This document shows positions 9,514-18,154 of a stretch of DNA of 64,000 nt, one piece after another. The notes below the pieces were generated by a model, which did no database searches, was not told where the DNA came from, and was given only the letters and a program-made list of their open reading frames with translations. The position numbers were made by a program, and so were the translations under genes. Origin of the DNA: JAGQVA01 sp033764335 (GTDB lineage Bacteria; Bacteroidota; Bacteroidia; J057); assembly GCA_033764335.1 (NCBI GenBank), contig JANRJC010000023.1:27333-91332 (forward strand), given 5' to 3'. Each line of letters starts with the position of its first letter. Position 1 is the first letter of the stretch.

Positions 9514-11052
9514 ATGAACAACCGCTTGCGGCGAATATTTGTGATTTTCAATGTCTTATGGGTTTTATATTCGCCGGCAATTTTGTTTGCACAAAACCCC
9601 ATACCTATAGACCGGTGTAAAAATATTCTTCTCAAACTCTGGGATAAACAAGGCGGCGGACAGCCGCCTTCGGTTTCGATTCGCCCGATCAACCAGTTTG
9701 GCAAACCCGCAGAATACGATTTTGCCACTCGTACCATTATTATTGACCCGAAAGCTTACGACCTTTGTATGACTTTTTCGGGAAATAAAGACGATGCCCT
9801 GGCTTTTCTGATTGCCCACGAGCTGGTTCATTCTTTTCAAAAAGACTTTCTGGATTACGAATCTCCGGGTTTCTTCGCCCCTACCACCACCCTGAAAAGC
9901 TGGGCCAAAGCAGAACGCGAAAAACGCAAACGCATGGAGTCCAAAGCGGACATCTGGGGCGCGATTCTGTGTTATATGTCGGGTTATAAAGTGGATGCGA
10001 TTTTGCCCGGATTTATTGAAGCCATTTACGATACCTTCAATCTCAAAGAAGAAGATCCTCAATACGACTCCAAAGAAGAGAGGCTTGCAATTGCCCGCAG
10101 GTCAAAAGAAGAACTGGAAAAAACGGTTCATATCTTCGAAATGGCCAACTACTTCACGGTATTGCAGCAATACGAAAAAGACACCGTTCTTTTTCAATAC
10201 CTGATAGATGACTTCAAAAGCGCCGAGTTTTACAACAACCTGGGGCTGACCTATATTATGATGGCTCTGCCCAAGGTTCCCGAACCTTACCGCCATTGTC
10301 CCTATCCGCTGGCACTCGATACTGATACCCGTCTGGAACAATTGCTCAAAGGGCGGAACAACACCCCTCTTTTTTTCCTGCAAAAAAGCCTCTCTGCCCT
10401 CGATGAAGGTGTGAAACTGAATTCCGCCTATCTTCCTGCCCATATCAATCGTGCCGCTGCTTTCCACCTCATCAGTTCGGTGGATAATGCTTCGAAAAAA
10501 GAAGGTTACATCACCCGTGCACGCGAAGACATTCGTTTTGTCCAGCAGGCAAAATCCCGCACCTCCGAACCAGAGCGAAACGAAACTCAGCGCATGATCG
10601 AATCTGCCAATTTTCTCGCTACTATCATAAACTCGCCTCAAAATTGCCCTTCCCGGTCGGTGGAATTACCCGTGGTAGCCCCGGCCTCGGAGTTTAGCCG
10701 TATCGAAGGCATTAAATATGCGTGGGAAGTTCAGGTGTCTTTTTCCCAGAATGTTTTTGTTTCCGGCAAACAGTTTGGCGGGACAACGATGTTACTGTAC
10801 GACGACAAAACCCAGGGGCATAAGTTTTATCTTCAGCGGGTAACCAAAGATATCCCTTCCCTTTCCGCCAAATACGAATCGTTTATTTATCCCATCGGCT
10901 CCGCCATTCCCGCAGCCGACCGCAGCCACCTGCGCAAGTCCCTGCCTACGGTCGAAGGAGACTACTTCCTTATCCATGACAAACTGGGCATGGTCTATAA
11001 AATGGGAACCGACCACCGGATAAAGGAGTGGGCACTTTTTCGCGGAGTATAA
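9514..11052 (+). CDS. Secreted M48-like zinc metalloprotease with helical-repeat tail
   Basis: I chose ATG 9514, 7 bp after the caspase stop, because a signal peptide follows directly (IFVIFNVLWVLYSPAILFAQ); the frame also extends upstream inside the caspase gene. The zinc motif H102-E-L-V-H106 is followed by ESKAD with E142 as likely third ligand, the pattern of M48 peptidases. The 513-residue protein continues with a TPR-like helical region (about 215-375) and an unclassified C-terminal domain with beta-strand character. It was probably exported with the caspase-like protein; whether one processes the other is unknown. Confidence 0.75.
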   Translation: MNNRLRRIFVIFNVLWVLYSPAILFAQNPIPIDRCKNILLKLWDKQGGGQPPSVSIRPINQFGKPAEYDFATRTIIIDPKAYDLCMTFSGNKDDALAFLIAHELVHSFQKDFLDYESPGFFAPTTTLKSWAKAEREKRKRMESKADIWGAILCYMSGYKVDAILPGFIEAIYDTFNLKEEDPQYDSKEERLAIARRSKEELEKTVHIFEMANYFTVLQQYEKDTVLFQYLIDDFKSAEFYNNLGLTYIMMALPKVPEPYRHCPYPLALDTDTRLEQLLKGRNNTPLFFLQKSLSALDEGVKLNSAYLPAHINRAAAFHLISSVDNASKKEGYITRAREDIRFVQQAKSRTSEPERNETQRMIESANFLATIINSPQNCPSRSVELPVVAPASEFSRIEGIKYAWEVQVSFSQNVFVSGKQFGGTTMLLYDDKTQGHKFYLQRVTKDIPSLSAKYESFIYPIGSAIPAADRSHLRKSLPTVEGDYFLIHDKLGMVYKMGTDHRIKEWALFRGV

Positions 11053-11061
11053 AAAATTTCT

Positions 11062-11097
11062 CTTCCCACCATGCAATTTAAAAGCCGGGCTTGTCTT
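11062..11097 (+). promoter_or_regulatory. Second copy of the putative ECF promoter motif
   Basis: CTTCCCACCATGCAAT, then 13 bp, then TTGTCTT. It matches 14 of 16 bases in the left block and all 7 in the right block of the element at 6571-6606, with identical spacing. It lies 36 bp before the start of the M23 peptidase gene, a suitable promoter distance. This would be an internal promoter of the same locus. Confidence 0.45.
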
Positions 11098-11132
11098 AGG
11101 GGTATAACCTATTAACCCAAACCCTGGCTTCC

Positions 11133-11675
11133 ATGAACTACCGTTACTTTCGTATTCCGGTGATTATCATTGGAACGTATGTGCTAAGTGTGGTGGTTGA
11201 TTCTTTCTGGAATACCTCTCATCTGGTGGCTTCATCCAACCGGATAAAATATGAGGAACAACTCCGAATCCCCACCTTCAAACCTGTACCTGAAGAGGCT
11301 CATGTGAGCAGTGCTTTCGGCATGCGGGTTCACCCGATTATCAAAAAATGGCGGATGCATACCGGTATTGATTTTCCCGTGCCCATCGGTACGCCTGTAC
11401 GTGCAGCGGCCTCAGGTGTGGTCACCAAAATTGTTGACCATGCAGGAATCAGCTCTTACGGCAAACATCTGATTGTGGCTCATGACCCGATTCACAGCAC
11501 CATGTATGCCCATTTGTCGAAAATATTGGTTGAACCCGGACAGTCCGTCCAGCAGGGAGAAACCATCGCGCTTTCCGGCAATACCGGTCTGAGTACCAGC
11601 CCTCACCTCCACTTTGAGATTTTCAAAGAAGGAAAAAGAGTAGATCCGGAAGCGTATTTAATGGTCAATGATTAA
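11133..11675 (+). CDS. M23 (LytM-type) peptidase
   Basis: 180 residues with an N-terminal hydrophobic helix (about residues 8-24) acting as signal anchor. The LytM domain starts near SSAFGMRVHPI. Zinc ligands are visible as H76 and D80 in HTGIDF and in the HLHFE motif (H158, H160). Such enzymes cut peptidoglycan cross-bridges or regulate other cell-wall hydrolases. All core residues are present, so it should be catalytic. It sits 20 bp before the LysM gene and upstream of the motor pair, which suggests cell-wall remodelling around the motor (inference). Confidence 0.85.
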   Translation: MNYRYFRIPVIIIGTYVLSVVVDSFWNTSHLVASSNRIKYEEQLRIPTFKPVPEEAHVSSAFGMRVHPIIKKWRMHTGIDFPVPIGTPVRAAASGVVTKIVDHAGISSYGKHLIVAHDPIHSTMYAHLSKILVEPGQSVQQGETIALSGNTGLSTSPHLHFEIFKEGKRVDPEAYLMVND

Positions 11676-11695
11676 GGATTAGTAAAATTATTTTT

Positions 11696-12511
11696 ATGGC
11701 TTTTATTTACCTTTTTATCATGCTGAGTTTTCCGGGGGGCGATCGCCCGACGCCGGCAGTGTATCTGGAAACGGAAGCCGGAAAAATCCTGCATTCCATG
11801 CACCAGAATATTCAGGACATCAACTTCCACAGCTACCGGCTAAAAGTGGAAGAACGCCGCACCGACAACACCATCCATGAAGCAGAAATGCTGATCGAGG
11901 TGCAAAACCGCCCGCTGAAAGTTCAGGTGGAAGCCATCAAACCCAATAAGGGTACGCTTATCCAGTATGACGAGACCGCCAATACCGACGAAGCGGTGGT
12001 CATTCCCAGCAAATGGGTACCTGCCGTAAAATTTAATGAAGATATCCATGGTAAAGTACTGCGCAGAGGACATTACGCTGTAACCGAAACCAGCCTTTGT
12101 TATTTTGATAAGGTGATACGCAGGCTGGAAGAGACCTTTGTGCAAAATGAAGCCTACGGAGAAAATGTCCGTTACCTCCGCGACGAAATGGTCGAAGGCC
12201 TTCCCTGCTACCGGATTGAACTGTCGGATCCCTCTTACCGGATCGTCAGTTATACTGTAAAGGAAGGCGAAAATCTGATCACCATTGCCCGGAAAAAACT
12301 CATAAATCCTTATAAAATCCGCGAGTTAAACCCTGCAATCGAAGACTATTACAATATCCACGCAGGGCAGGTTATCCGAATCCCCACTTCTTATTGCAAA
12401 CGTTGTGTGGTACTTCTGGACAAAAAACATTTCCTGCCCCGCCAAATGGAAATCTACGACGAAAAAGGCTGCTTCGAACGGTTTGTCTTTAGTGAGTTAG
12501 TCGTCAATTGA
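11696..12511 (+). CDS. DUF1571-like protein with inserted LysM domain
   Basis: 271 residues. A short hydrophobic N-terminus precedes a beta-rich domain reminiscent of the LolA-like/DUF1571 fold (about 25-180). A LysM-type peptidoglycan-binding module follows at about 185-235 (SYTVKEGENLITIARKKL, then NPYKIRELNP and AGQVIRIP). The last 35 residues appear to complete the first domain, because 'KHFLPRQMEIYDEKG' is the kind of end seen in DUF1571 proteins. The LysM therefore seems inserted rather than appended. It probably attaches to peptidoglycan in the periplasm. It is co-oriented between M23 and motor genes. Confidence 0.6.
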   Translation: MAFIYLFIMLSFPGGDRPTPAVYLETEAGKILHSMHQNIQDINFHSYRLKVEERRTDNTIHEAEMLIEVQNRPLKVQVEAIKPNKGTLIQYDETANTDEAVVIPSKWVPAVKFNEDIHGKVLRRGHYAVTETSLCYFDKVIRRLEETFVQNEAYGENVRYLRDEMVEGLPCYRIELSDPSYRIVSYTVKEGENLITIARKKLINPYKIRELNPAIEDYYNIHAGQVIRIPTSYCKRCVVLLDKKHFLPRQMEIYDEKGCFERFVFSELVVN

Positions 12512-12559
12512 TAATCGCCAATCATACCTCAAATTTCATTCAAATACCCCTTATAGCTT

Positions 12560-13894
12560 ATGGATCCTATTTTTGTTCTCGAATTTGCTATCGTAGCAAT
12601 TATCATTGTGATGCAGTACCGCGTGTATAGCCGCAATGGTGTTTCCATCCGCTCATTGGCGGAGATTTTTCCCCAACGGGAAAAACTGAGTACTTTTTCC
12701 CAAGTAGTAACCGATCCCGAAGAACCCGCCGGCACCGAAAGTCAGTCCTTTTTTCTGATTGAGGATCAGGAGAATTTTCATCCGGAGTTTCGCGACATTC
12801 TTCACAGTACGAATGCCTGGCTTATCAAAACCCAGGGATCAGCCGAAAACGAAAGCCTCGAACAACTTGCCGAACGCAAAGTGGACTCGCTGGAAAAAGC
12901 GATTGAGTCCAATATCGCCCTTCCCTTATATTTTGGGCTGTTTTGTACCTTCTCCGGGGTTATTATCGGCTTGGTAAAAATCGCCCTTACCGGTGTGAGT
13001 GACCTTGCAATACAGACCTTTATCGGCGGGGTGCTTATCGGCATGGTAGGCAGTGCCTCGGGCCTGGCCCTTACGGTCAAAAGTAATTCGCTGTTTCGCG
13101 AAGGTAAAAAAGCCTGCGACCGGGGTTTGTATGAATATTTCAACTTTCTACGAGCAAATATGACCCCGGTGATCCCCCGCGACGGCTGGGAGTCAATCCG
13201 CGATTTCCGCGAAAACCTCAGTGTTTTCAACGAAGGTTTTGCCAAATATCAACACCACACCAACGAATCACTTTCCGAAACCCTGCGTCTTTTTAGCGAA
13301 ATGCGCTCCGTATTTGAACAACTGCGCATCGTGCAAAAAGGCCTTACCGGAATGGGCGAATACCTCAAAGCTAATGATGGCCTGCTGGACAAACAGTTTT
13401 TGTGTATGGATGCCTACGCACAAAAAGCCGAGGCACTTACCGCCAAACTGGAACGCCACCATGCTTATGTGGACAAAGAACTTGCCGGGCTGGTCTCCGA
13501 AAAGATGCGGGTGCTCGAATATCAGACCCAGTCTGCCTACCAGGATGTGGACTATTACCTCAACGGCGGGCATGGCAGCAATGGCATGTCTTACGCCGAG
13601 GCGATTGACCGCGACCTGTCCCGGCTGCGCGGGGATCTGAATCAAATCCAAAATCAGGGCTACCAGACCAACGGTAAACTCATCGAAAACCTGATTCAGG
13701 AGAAAAAGACGCTGGAAGAAATGACCGACCAGGTACGTGAAATGAATACCCGCATGGCCATGATGCAGGCCGGGCAAAACACTCATTTTATGAACTCAGG
13801 CACTTTCCGCACCTTTATTTTTACCGGAATTGTAGCCTTTTCGCTCGGAATCGTCGGAGGCTGTATTTATCTCGTAAACACCCTGATGGCATGA
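12560..13894 (+). CDS. MotA/ExbB/ZorA-like stator channel subunit with long coiled-coil tail
   Basis: 444 residues. Predicted membrane segments: residues 4-20, 119-141 (PLYFGLFCTFSGVIIGLVKI) and 150-173 (IQTFIGGVLIGMVGSASGLA). The last two are the MotA/TolQ/ExbB proton-channel signature. A long helical tail follows (about 180-415). Unlike MotA or ExbB, a fourth hydrophobic helix closes the protein (about 418-441). The gene overlaps the MotB-like gene by 4 bp (ATGA). Known for the family: a 5:2 rotary motor driven by ions. The nearest described relatives by architecture are ZorA proteins of Zorya defence, but no ZorC, ZorD or ZorE gene is nearby. Confidence 0.75.
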   Translation: MDPIFVLEFAIVAIIIVMQYRVYSRNGVSIRSLAEIFPQREKLSTFSQVVTDPEEPAGTESQSFFLIEDQENFHPEFRDILHSTNAWLIKTQGSAENESLEQLAERKVDSLEKAIESNIALPLYFGLFCTFSGVIIGLVKIALTGVSDLAIQTFIGGVLIGMVGSASGLALTVKSNSLFREGKKACDRGLYEYFNFLRANMTPVIPRDGWESIRDFRENLSVFNEGFAKYQHHTNESLSETLRLFSEMRSVFEQLRIVQKGLTGMGEYLKANDGLLDKQFLCMDAYAQKAEALTAKLERHHAYVDKELAGLVSEKMRVLEYQTQSAYQDVDYYLNGGHGSNGMSYAEAIDRDLSRLRGDLNQIQNQGYQTNGKLIENLIQEKKTLEEMTDQVREMNTRMAMMQAGQNTHFMNSGTFRTFIFTGIVAFSLGIVGGCIYLVNTLMA

Positions 13895-14751
13895 GAGCAC
13901 AAAGCGGAAAATTGTTTTGGATAAGCTACGCCGACCTGATGACCGCCCTGTTTATCATTGTACTGGCGTTATTTGTCCTGAGTTATCAGATGTTTAAAGT
14001 TCGGGAAAATGATTTTCTGAACATGGAAGAAGAACTTCGCCTTCGGGGCCTCGAACTCGACGAGCAGAGTCTTGCCCTGGAAAAACTCCAGGTGCGAAGT
14101 TTGGAACTCGATCAGCAGACCGTTGCATTCAACCAATTAAAACAAAGACTAAACGACGAGGAAATCCACGCGGCGACGCTGATTGTACAGCTAACCGATG
14201 AACGCAACCGGCTGGCAGTCATGGAAGAGGAATACAAAAAACTCCGCGAAATCCAGCGAGCGATTGAAAACCTCGATTCCCGTTATTTTGCCTATCAGCC
14301 CGACTACAAACGCCACGTATTGCGAGGGCAGGTTCAGTTTGCCAAAGGAGAAAGTAAAATTGCGCCGCAATATACCCCAATGCTGGTAGAATCCGGGCGC
14401 GCTTTGCAGCGACTGATTGAACGCCTAAACCCCGACGACAACATCAACTATATGCTGGTTATTGAAGGTATGGCCTCCCGCGACGCCTATAGCCGAAACT
14501 ACGAGTTAAGCTATGAACGTGCCCTTTCCCTTTTCCGGCTTTGGGAAAAAGAAGGATTGCGTTTTGACCCGGGGCGGGTAGAGGTCATGATCTCCGGAAG
14601 CGGTGAAGGCGGCATGGGCCGCGATCCCTACAACGAAGCGAAGAACCAACGGTTTTTGATACAGATTATCCCTAAAATCGGCGAATTGAAGGCAATAGAG
14701 CAGGAAAATGACGACGACCGTGCCATTGTCTCCAATTGGCAAAAAAAGTAA
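13891..14751 (+). CDS. MotB/OmpA/ZorB-like motor subunit
   Basis: 286 residues with one N-terminal membrane helix carrying the expected acidic residue, D15 in YADLMTALF, the proton-binding position of MotB-type proteins. A coiled coil follows (about 45-125), then an OmpA-like peptidoglycan-binding domain (about 145-270; VQFAKGESKI, then LVIEGMASRDAYSRNYELS and NQRFLIQI). Its 4-bp overlap with the preceding channel gene suggests translational coupling and a fixed ratio. It should anchor the motor to the cell wall. The periplasmic caspase, metalloprotease and M23 products upstream are candidate partners. Confidence 0.8.
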   Translation: MRAQSGKLFWISYADLMTALFIIVLALFVLSYQMFKVRENDFLNMEEELRLRGLELDEQSLALEKLQVRSLELDQQTVAFNQLKQRLNDEEIHAATLIVQLTDERNRLAVMEEEYKKLREIQRAIENLDSRYFAYQPDYKRHVLRGQVQFAKGESKIAPQYTPMLVESGRALQRLIERLNPDDNINYMLVIEGMASRDAYSRNYELSYERALSLFRLWEKEGLRFDPGRVEVMISGSGEGGMGRDPYNEAKNQRFLIQIIPKIGELKAIEQENDDDRAIVSNWQKK

Positions 14752-14770
14752 TCAACATAAATTGTGGAAA

Positions 14771-14779
14771 TGTGGATAA
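14771..14779 (-). promoter_or_regulatory. DnaA-box-like site upstream of nrdJ
   Basis: TGTGGATAA is the complement of the consensus DnaA box TTATCCACA. A second identical 9-mer lies inside nrdJ at 15185-15193. DnaA controls some ribonucleotide reductase genes in other bacteria, so a regulatory role is plausible but unproven. The remaining 14752-15060 gap shows no gene, and I could not find a cobalamin riboswitch or an NrdR box in it. Confidence 0.35.
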
Positions 14780-15060
14780 CTCGATACAATGGGAGCGGGG
14801 TAAATTCAGTTATTTAGGAGGAAAGCTTTTGTACACACCGGTTACCAGCCTTCCGAACTCATTTAACACCACTAAAAAAAATTTATGAAAGGACAATTAC
14901 CCCCGGTTTACCCCACTTTTTAGGCTGAAATCCAAAGCTTCTTCTCGCAAAAACCTGTATCAAAAGAAACGTTTCTTAACCCCTAATGATTGGTTTTCCT
15001 TAATACGGAAGGCAAATCAGTGTGTCAAATTATCTATCAATAAAACAAATCCCCGTCGTC

Positions 15061-17643
15061 ATGATCTCATCATCCATTCAATCAAAAAAATCTTCCAACG
15101 GCAAACATCACGCAACCTATACTTACCCCGAAGTTTTGCCACAGGCAGTAAAATATTTTAACGGAGACGAACTGGCCGCCAATGTGTGGATAAACAAGTA
15201 CGCCATGAAAGACTCCTTTGGCAATATCTATGACCGGACGCCCGACGATATGCACCGGCGAATTGCGAAGGAAATTTTTCGGATTGAAAAAAATTACCCC
15301 AACGGATATACCGAAGAGGAGATTTACGAATCGCTAAAAGACTTCAACTATATCATCCCTCAGGGTGGCCCCATGAGTGGGATTGGAAATCACTACCAGA
15401 TTATTTCCCTTTCCAATTGTTTTGTTATCGGTCATGACAATCTCGCCGATTCTTATGGCGGGGTAATGAAACTCGATGAGGAGCAGGTACAACTGATGAA
15501 ACGCCGGGGAGGTGTGGGCCACGATCTTTCCCATATTCGCCCCAAAGGCAGCCCGGTGATGAATAGTGCCCTGACCTCTACCGGCGTAGTGCCTTTTATG
15601 GAGCGTTATTCCAACTCCACCCGTGAAGTGGCGCAGGATGGCCGCCGGGGAGCGCTCATGCTTAGCATTTCGATAAAACACCCTGATGCAGAGCGTTTTA
15701 TTGACGCCAAACTCGACGGTACCAAAGTCACCGGAGCCAATGTTTCGGTAAAAATTGACGACGACTTCATGCAGGCCGTCAAAAATGGAAAAACCTATAC
15801 ACAACGTTATCCCCTCGACGGCCCAAGCCCTGTTGTTGAAAACGAAATCGAGGCGCGTTCCCTTTGGAAAAAAATTATTCACAATGCATGGGCTTCCGCC
15901 GAGCCGGGAATTCTTTTCTGGGATACCATCCGCAAAGAATCCATTCCGGATTGTTATGAAGACCTGGGATTCCGCACCGTTTCCACCAATCCCTGCGGCG
16001 AAATCCCCCTTTGTCCCTACGATAGCTGCCGTCTGCTGGCGGTAAACCTGTATAGTTTTGTGGATTTTCCTTTTACCGCAAAAGCAAGTTTTAATTTTGA
16101 CCGCTTCCGCAAATACGTTACGATGGCGCAGCGTATGATGGACGACATTGTGGATCTCGAACTGGAAAAAATTGATGCCATTGTCACCAAAATTGAGGCA
16201 GATCCGGAAGACGAAGAAGTAAAACGCACCGAAAGACTACTCTGGGAGAAAATCCGCGAAAAATGTATCAAAGGTCGCCGTACCGGCGTAGGCATTACCG
16301 CCGAAGGCGATATGCTCGCGGCTCTCGGCCTGCGTTATGGCTCCGAGGAAGCCCTGGCATTTTCGGTGGATGTCCATAAACAACTCGCGCTTACGGCCTA
16401 CCGTGCTTCGGTCGAAATGGCACGCGACAGAGGCGCCTTTCCGATTTACAACGCGGAGCGAGAAGCCCGCAATCCGTTTATCCTTCGTCTTAAAGAAGCC
16501 GATCCGGCCTTGTACGAAGACATGGTTAAATACGGTCGCCGCAACATCGCCCTGCTGACCATCGCCCCGACCGGTACTACTTCTCTGATGACTCAGACGA
16601 CCTCCGGCATCGAGCCGGTATTTATGGTCTCCTACAAACGCCGCCGCAAAGTCAACCCCAATGACCAAAACATTGTCGTGGATTTTGTGGACGAAATAGG
16701 CGATGCATGGGAAGAGTTTCACGTTTTCCACCACAAATTTGTCCTCTGGCTGCGGGAGCAGGGTTACAACACCCAGACCGTTTCCCGGATGAATGAAGCC
16801 GAACTTCAGCAACTCATAGACCGCTCTCCTTACGCAGGAGCCACCGCCAACGATGTGGACTGGGTAATGAAAGTCAAAATGCAGGGAGCCATTCAGCAGT
16901 GGGTGGACCACTCCATTTCCGTAACGGTAAATGTGCCCAATGATATTACGGAGGAAGTCGTACAGAAAATTTATATGACCGGCTGGGAAAGTGGCTGTAA
17001 AGGTATTACCGTTTACCGCGACGGCAGTCGCTCGGGTGTACTGGTTTCTAATGACGATACGGGCAAAGGCAAGAAAAAAGCCAACCAGTTTACCGACACC
17101 CTTGCCCCGCAGCGTTCCGACAAACTCGAAGCACGGGTGATTCGTTTTTTCAACAAAGACGATGCATGGGTCGCCATTGTAGGATTGTTTGACGACCGTC
17201 CTTATGAAATTTTTACCGGTCTGGCCAAAGACTCCTTCTCCGTGCTCTCGCAGGTGGATAAAGGCTGGGTAATCAAAAATAAAGACGACAACGGACGTGG
17301 CCGCTACGATTTCCAGTATGTGGACAAAGAAGGGTACAAAGTCACCATCGAAGGCCTTTCACGCACCTTCAATAAAGAGTATTGGAACTACGCTAAACTC
17401 ATCTCCGGCGTACTGCGCCACGGGATGCCCCTGCCCTACGTGGTGAATATGGTCTCCAAACTCCACCTCGACGCCGAGTCCCTCAACACCTGGAAAAACG
17501 GCGTGGTACGCGCTTTGAAACAATTTATCCCCGACGGAACCGAAGCTGTAGAAAATACCTGTAACGAATGCGGTGCCCACGCATTAGTATATCAGGAAGG
17601 ATGCCTCACCTGCAAAGAGTGCGGCTACAGCAAATGCGAATAA
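15061..17643 (+). CDS. nrdJ: Adenosylcobalamin-dependent (class II) ribonucleoside-diphosphate reductase
   Basis: About 860 residues from ATG 15061; the frame can also start at GTG 15022. It shows the class II alpha-subunit layout: an N-terminal region with GGPMSGIGN, the radical-site barrel with NPCGEIPLC, the substrate-binding IAPTGTTSLM segment, and a C-terminal TSCPD-like region. It ends in a cysteine-rich zinc-ribbon tail (CNECG, then CKECG and a terminal C) that supplies electrons to the active site. It makes deoxynucleotides without oxygen dependence. It is followed by a good terminator, so it is probably monocistronic. Confidence 0.93.
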   Translation: MISSSIQSKKSSNGKHHATYTYPEVLPQAVKYFNGDELAANVWINKYAMKDSFGNIYDRTPDDMHRRIAKEIFRIEKNYPNGYTEEEIYESLKDFNYIIPQGGPMSGIGNHYQIISLSNCFVIGHDNLADSYGGVMKLDEEQVQLMKRRGGVGHDLSHIRPKGSPVMNSALTSTGVVPFMERYSNSTREVAQDGRRGALMLSISIKHPDAERFIDAKLDGTKVTGANVSVKIDDDFMQAVKNGKTYTQRYPLDGPSPVVENEIEARSLWKKIIHNAWASAEPGILFWDTIRKESIPDCYEDLGFRTVSTNPCGEIPLCPYDSCRLLAVNLYSFVDFPFTAKASFNFDRFRKYVTMAQRMMDDIVDLELEKIDAIVTKIEADPEDEEVKRTERLLWEKIREKCIKGRRTGVGITAEGDMLAALGLRYGSEEALAFSVDVHKQLALTAYRASVEMARDRGAFPIYNAEREARNPFILRLKEADPALYEDMVKYGRRNIALLTIAPTGTTSLMTQTTSGIEPVFMVSYKRRRKVNPNDQNIVVDFVDEIGDAWEEFHVFHHKFVLWLREQGYNTQTVSRMNEAELQQLIDRSPYAGATANDVDWVMKVKMQGAIQQWVDHSISVTVNVPNDITEEVVQKIYMTGWESGCKGITVYRDGSRSGVLVSNDDTGKGKKKANQFTDTLAPQRSDKLEARVIRFFNKDDAWVAIVGLFDDRPYEIFTGLAKDSFSVLSQVDKGWVIKNKDDNGRGRYDFQYVDKEGYKVTIEGLSRTFNKEYWNYAKLISGVLRHGMPLPYVVNMVSKLHLDAESLNTWKNGVVRALKQFIPDGTEAVENTCNECGAHALVYQEGCLTCKECGYSKCE

Positions 17644-17669
17644 GTTTACGTTTACAGTTTGATAGAAAG

Positions 17670-17695
17670 AGGCTGCCTTAGGGTAGCCTTTTTTT
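17670..17695 (+). terminator. Rho-independent terminator of nrdJ
   Basis: An 8-bp stem (AGGCTGCC with GGTAGCCT, one G-T pair) around the loop TTAG is followed by seven T. It lies 27 bp after the nrdJ stop. Confidence 0.85.
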
Positions 17696-17785
17696 GTTTG
17701 GGGGGATTAGTCAAAACTTGAGGATTTCACGCAAAGTAGGTGAAGAGACACCTGACTGAAATTTTCAAGAAACGGTCTCATAATC

Positions 17786-17992
17786 CTACTTTATTCCTCT
17801 CTCCTTTGCCACAGGTCCCAATTCATGGCCAAACATGGCTAAGATAATATTCACTTTGTCCATATTCAGGTTGAGTTTTCCCTGTTCAATCTTTCGGAGG
17901 ACGGTAAGTGCGACGCCCGCCCTATCGGCGAATTCCGGCTGTGTAAGTCCGGTTTCTTTTCGGCGGGATTTTACAAAATCTTTAAGCAGCAT
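17786..17992 (-). CDS. HipB-like XRE-family regulator (orphan)
   Basis: 68 residues forming a single helix-turn-helix of the XRE/y4mF type (LTQPEFADRAGVALTVLRKI), the size of HipB antitoxins. No HipA kinase gene follows: the next element in the transcription direction is the nrdJ terminator. A 20-bp inverted repeat covers the region just upstream of the start, as expected for autoregulation. It is either a solitary regulator or the survivor of a HipBA module. A 33-bp piece of the same gene recurs at 19678-19710. Confidence 0.75.
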   Translation of the reverse strand: MLLKDFVKSRRKETGLTQPEFADRAGVALTVLRKIEQGKLNLNMDKVNIILAMFGHELGPVAKERGIK

Positions 17993-17994
17993 CT

Positions 17995-18054
17995 TATATG
18001 TATTGAAATATAAATGATACCTAAATATATCAATTATATTTTAATACATATAAT
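17995..18054. promoter_or_regulatory. Long inverted-repeat operator upstream of the HipB-like gene
   Basis: The arms 17995-18014 and 18035-18054 are 20 bp each and match at 19 of 20 positions (left arm TTATATGTATTGAAATATAA). A smaller TGATA/TATCA inverted repeat lies in the 20-bp centre. It starts 2 bp upstream of the HipB-like start codon. Autorepression by the XRE protein is the simplest reading. Confidence 0.6.
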
Positions 18055-18154
18055 TTTTGTGAAAAATTAAAAATATATGCAAATGAATATAATTTATGGC
18101 TTTTAAAACAGTGGTTTCGGTAAATGACGTACAAAAAAGGGAGGGGAACTGCCG

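Noticed and set aside
12560..14751. Complete Zorya defence system
   Set aside because: Only the ZorA/ZorB-like motor is present; no ZorC, ZorD or ZorE-type gene lies within the window on either side.
14752..15060. Possible cobalamin riboswitch before the B12-dependent reductase
   Set aside because: No B12-box-like conserved core or extended pairing could be found in the leader.
15334..16911. Minus-strand frames of 182 and 224 codons inside nrdJ
   Set aside because: Shadows of a strongly conserved gene; composition is not protein-like.
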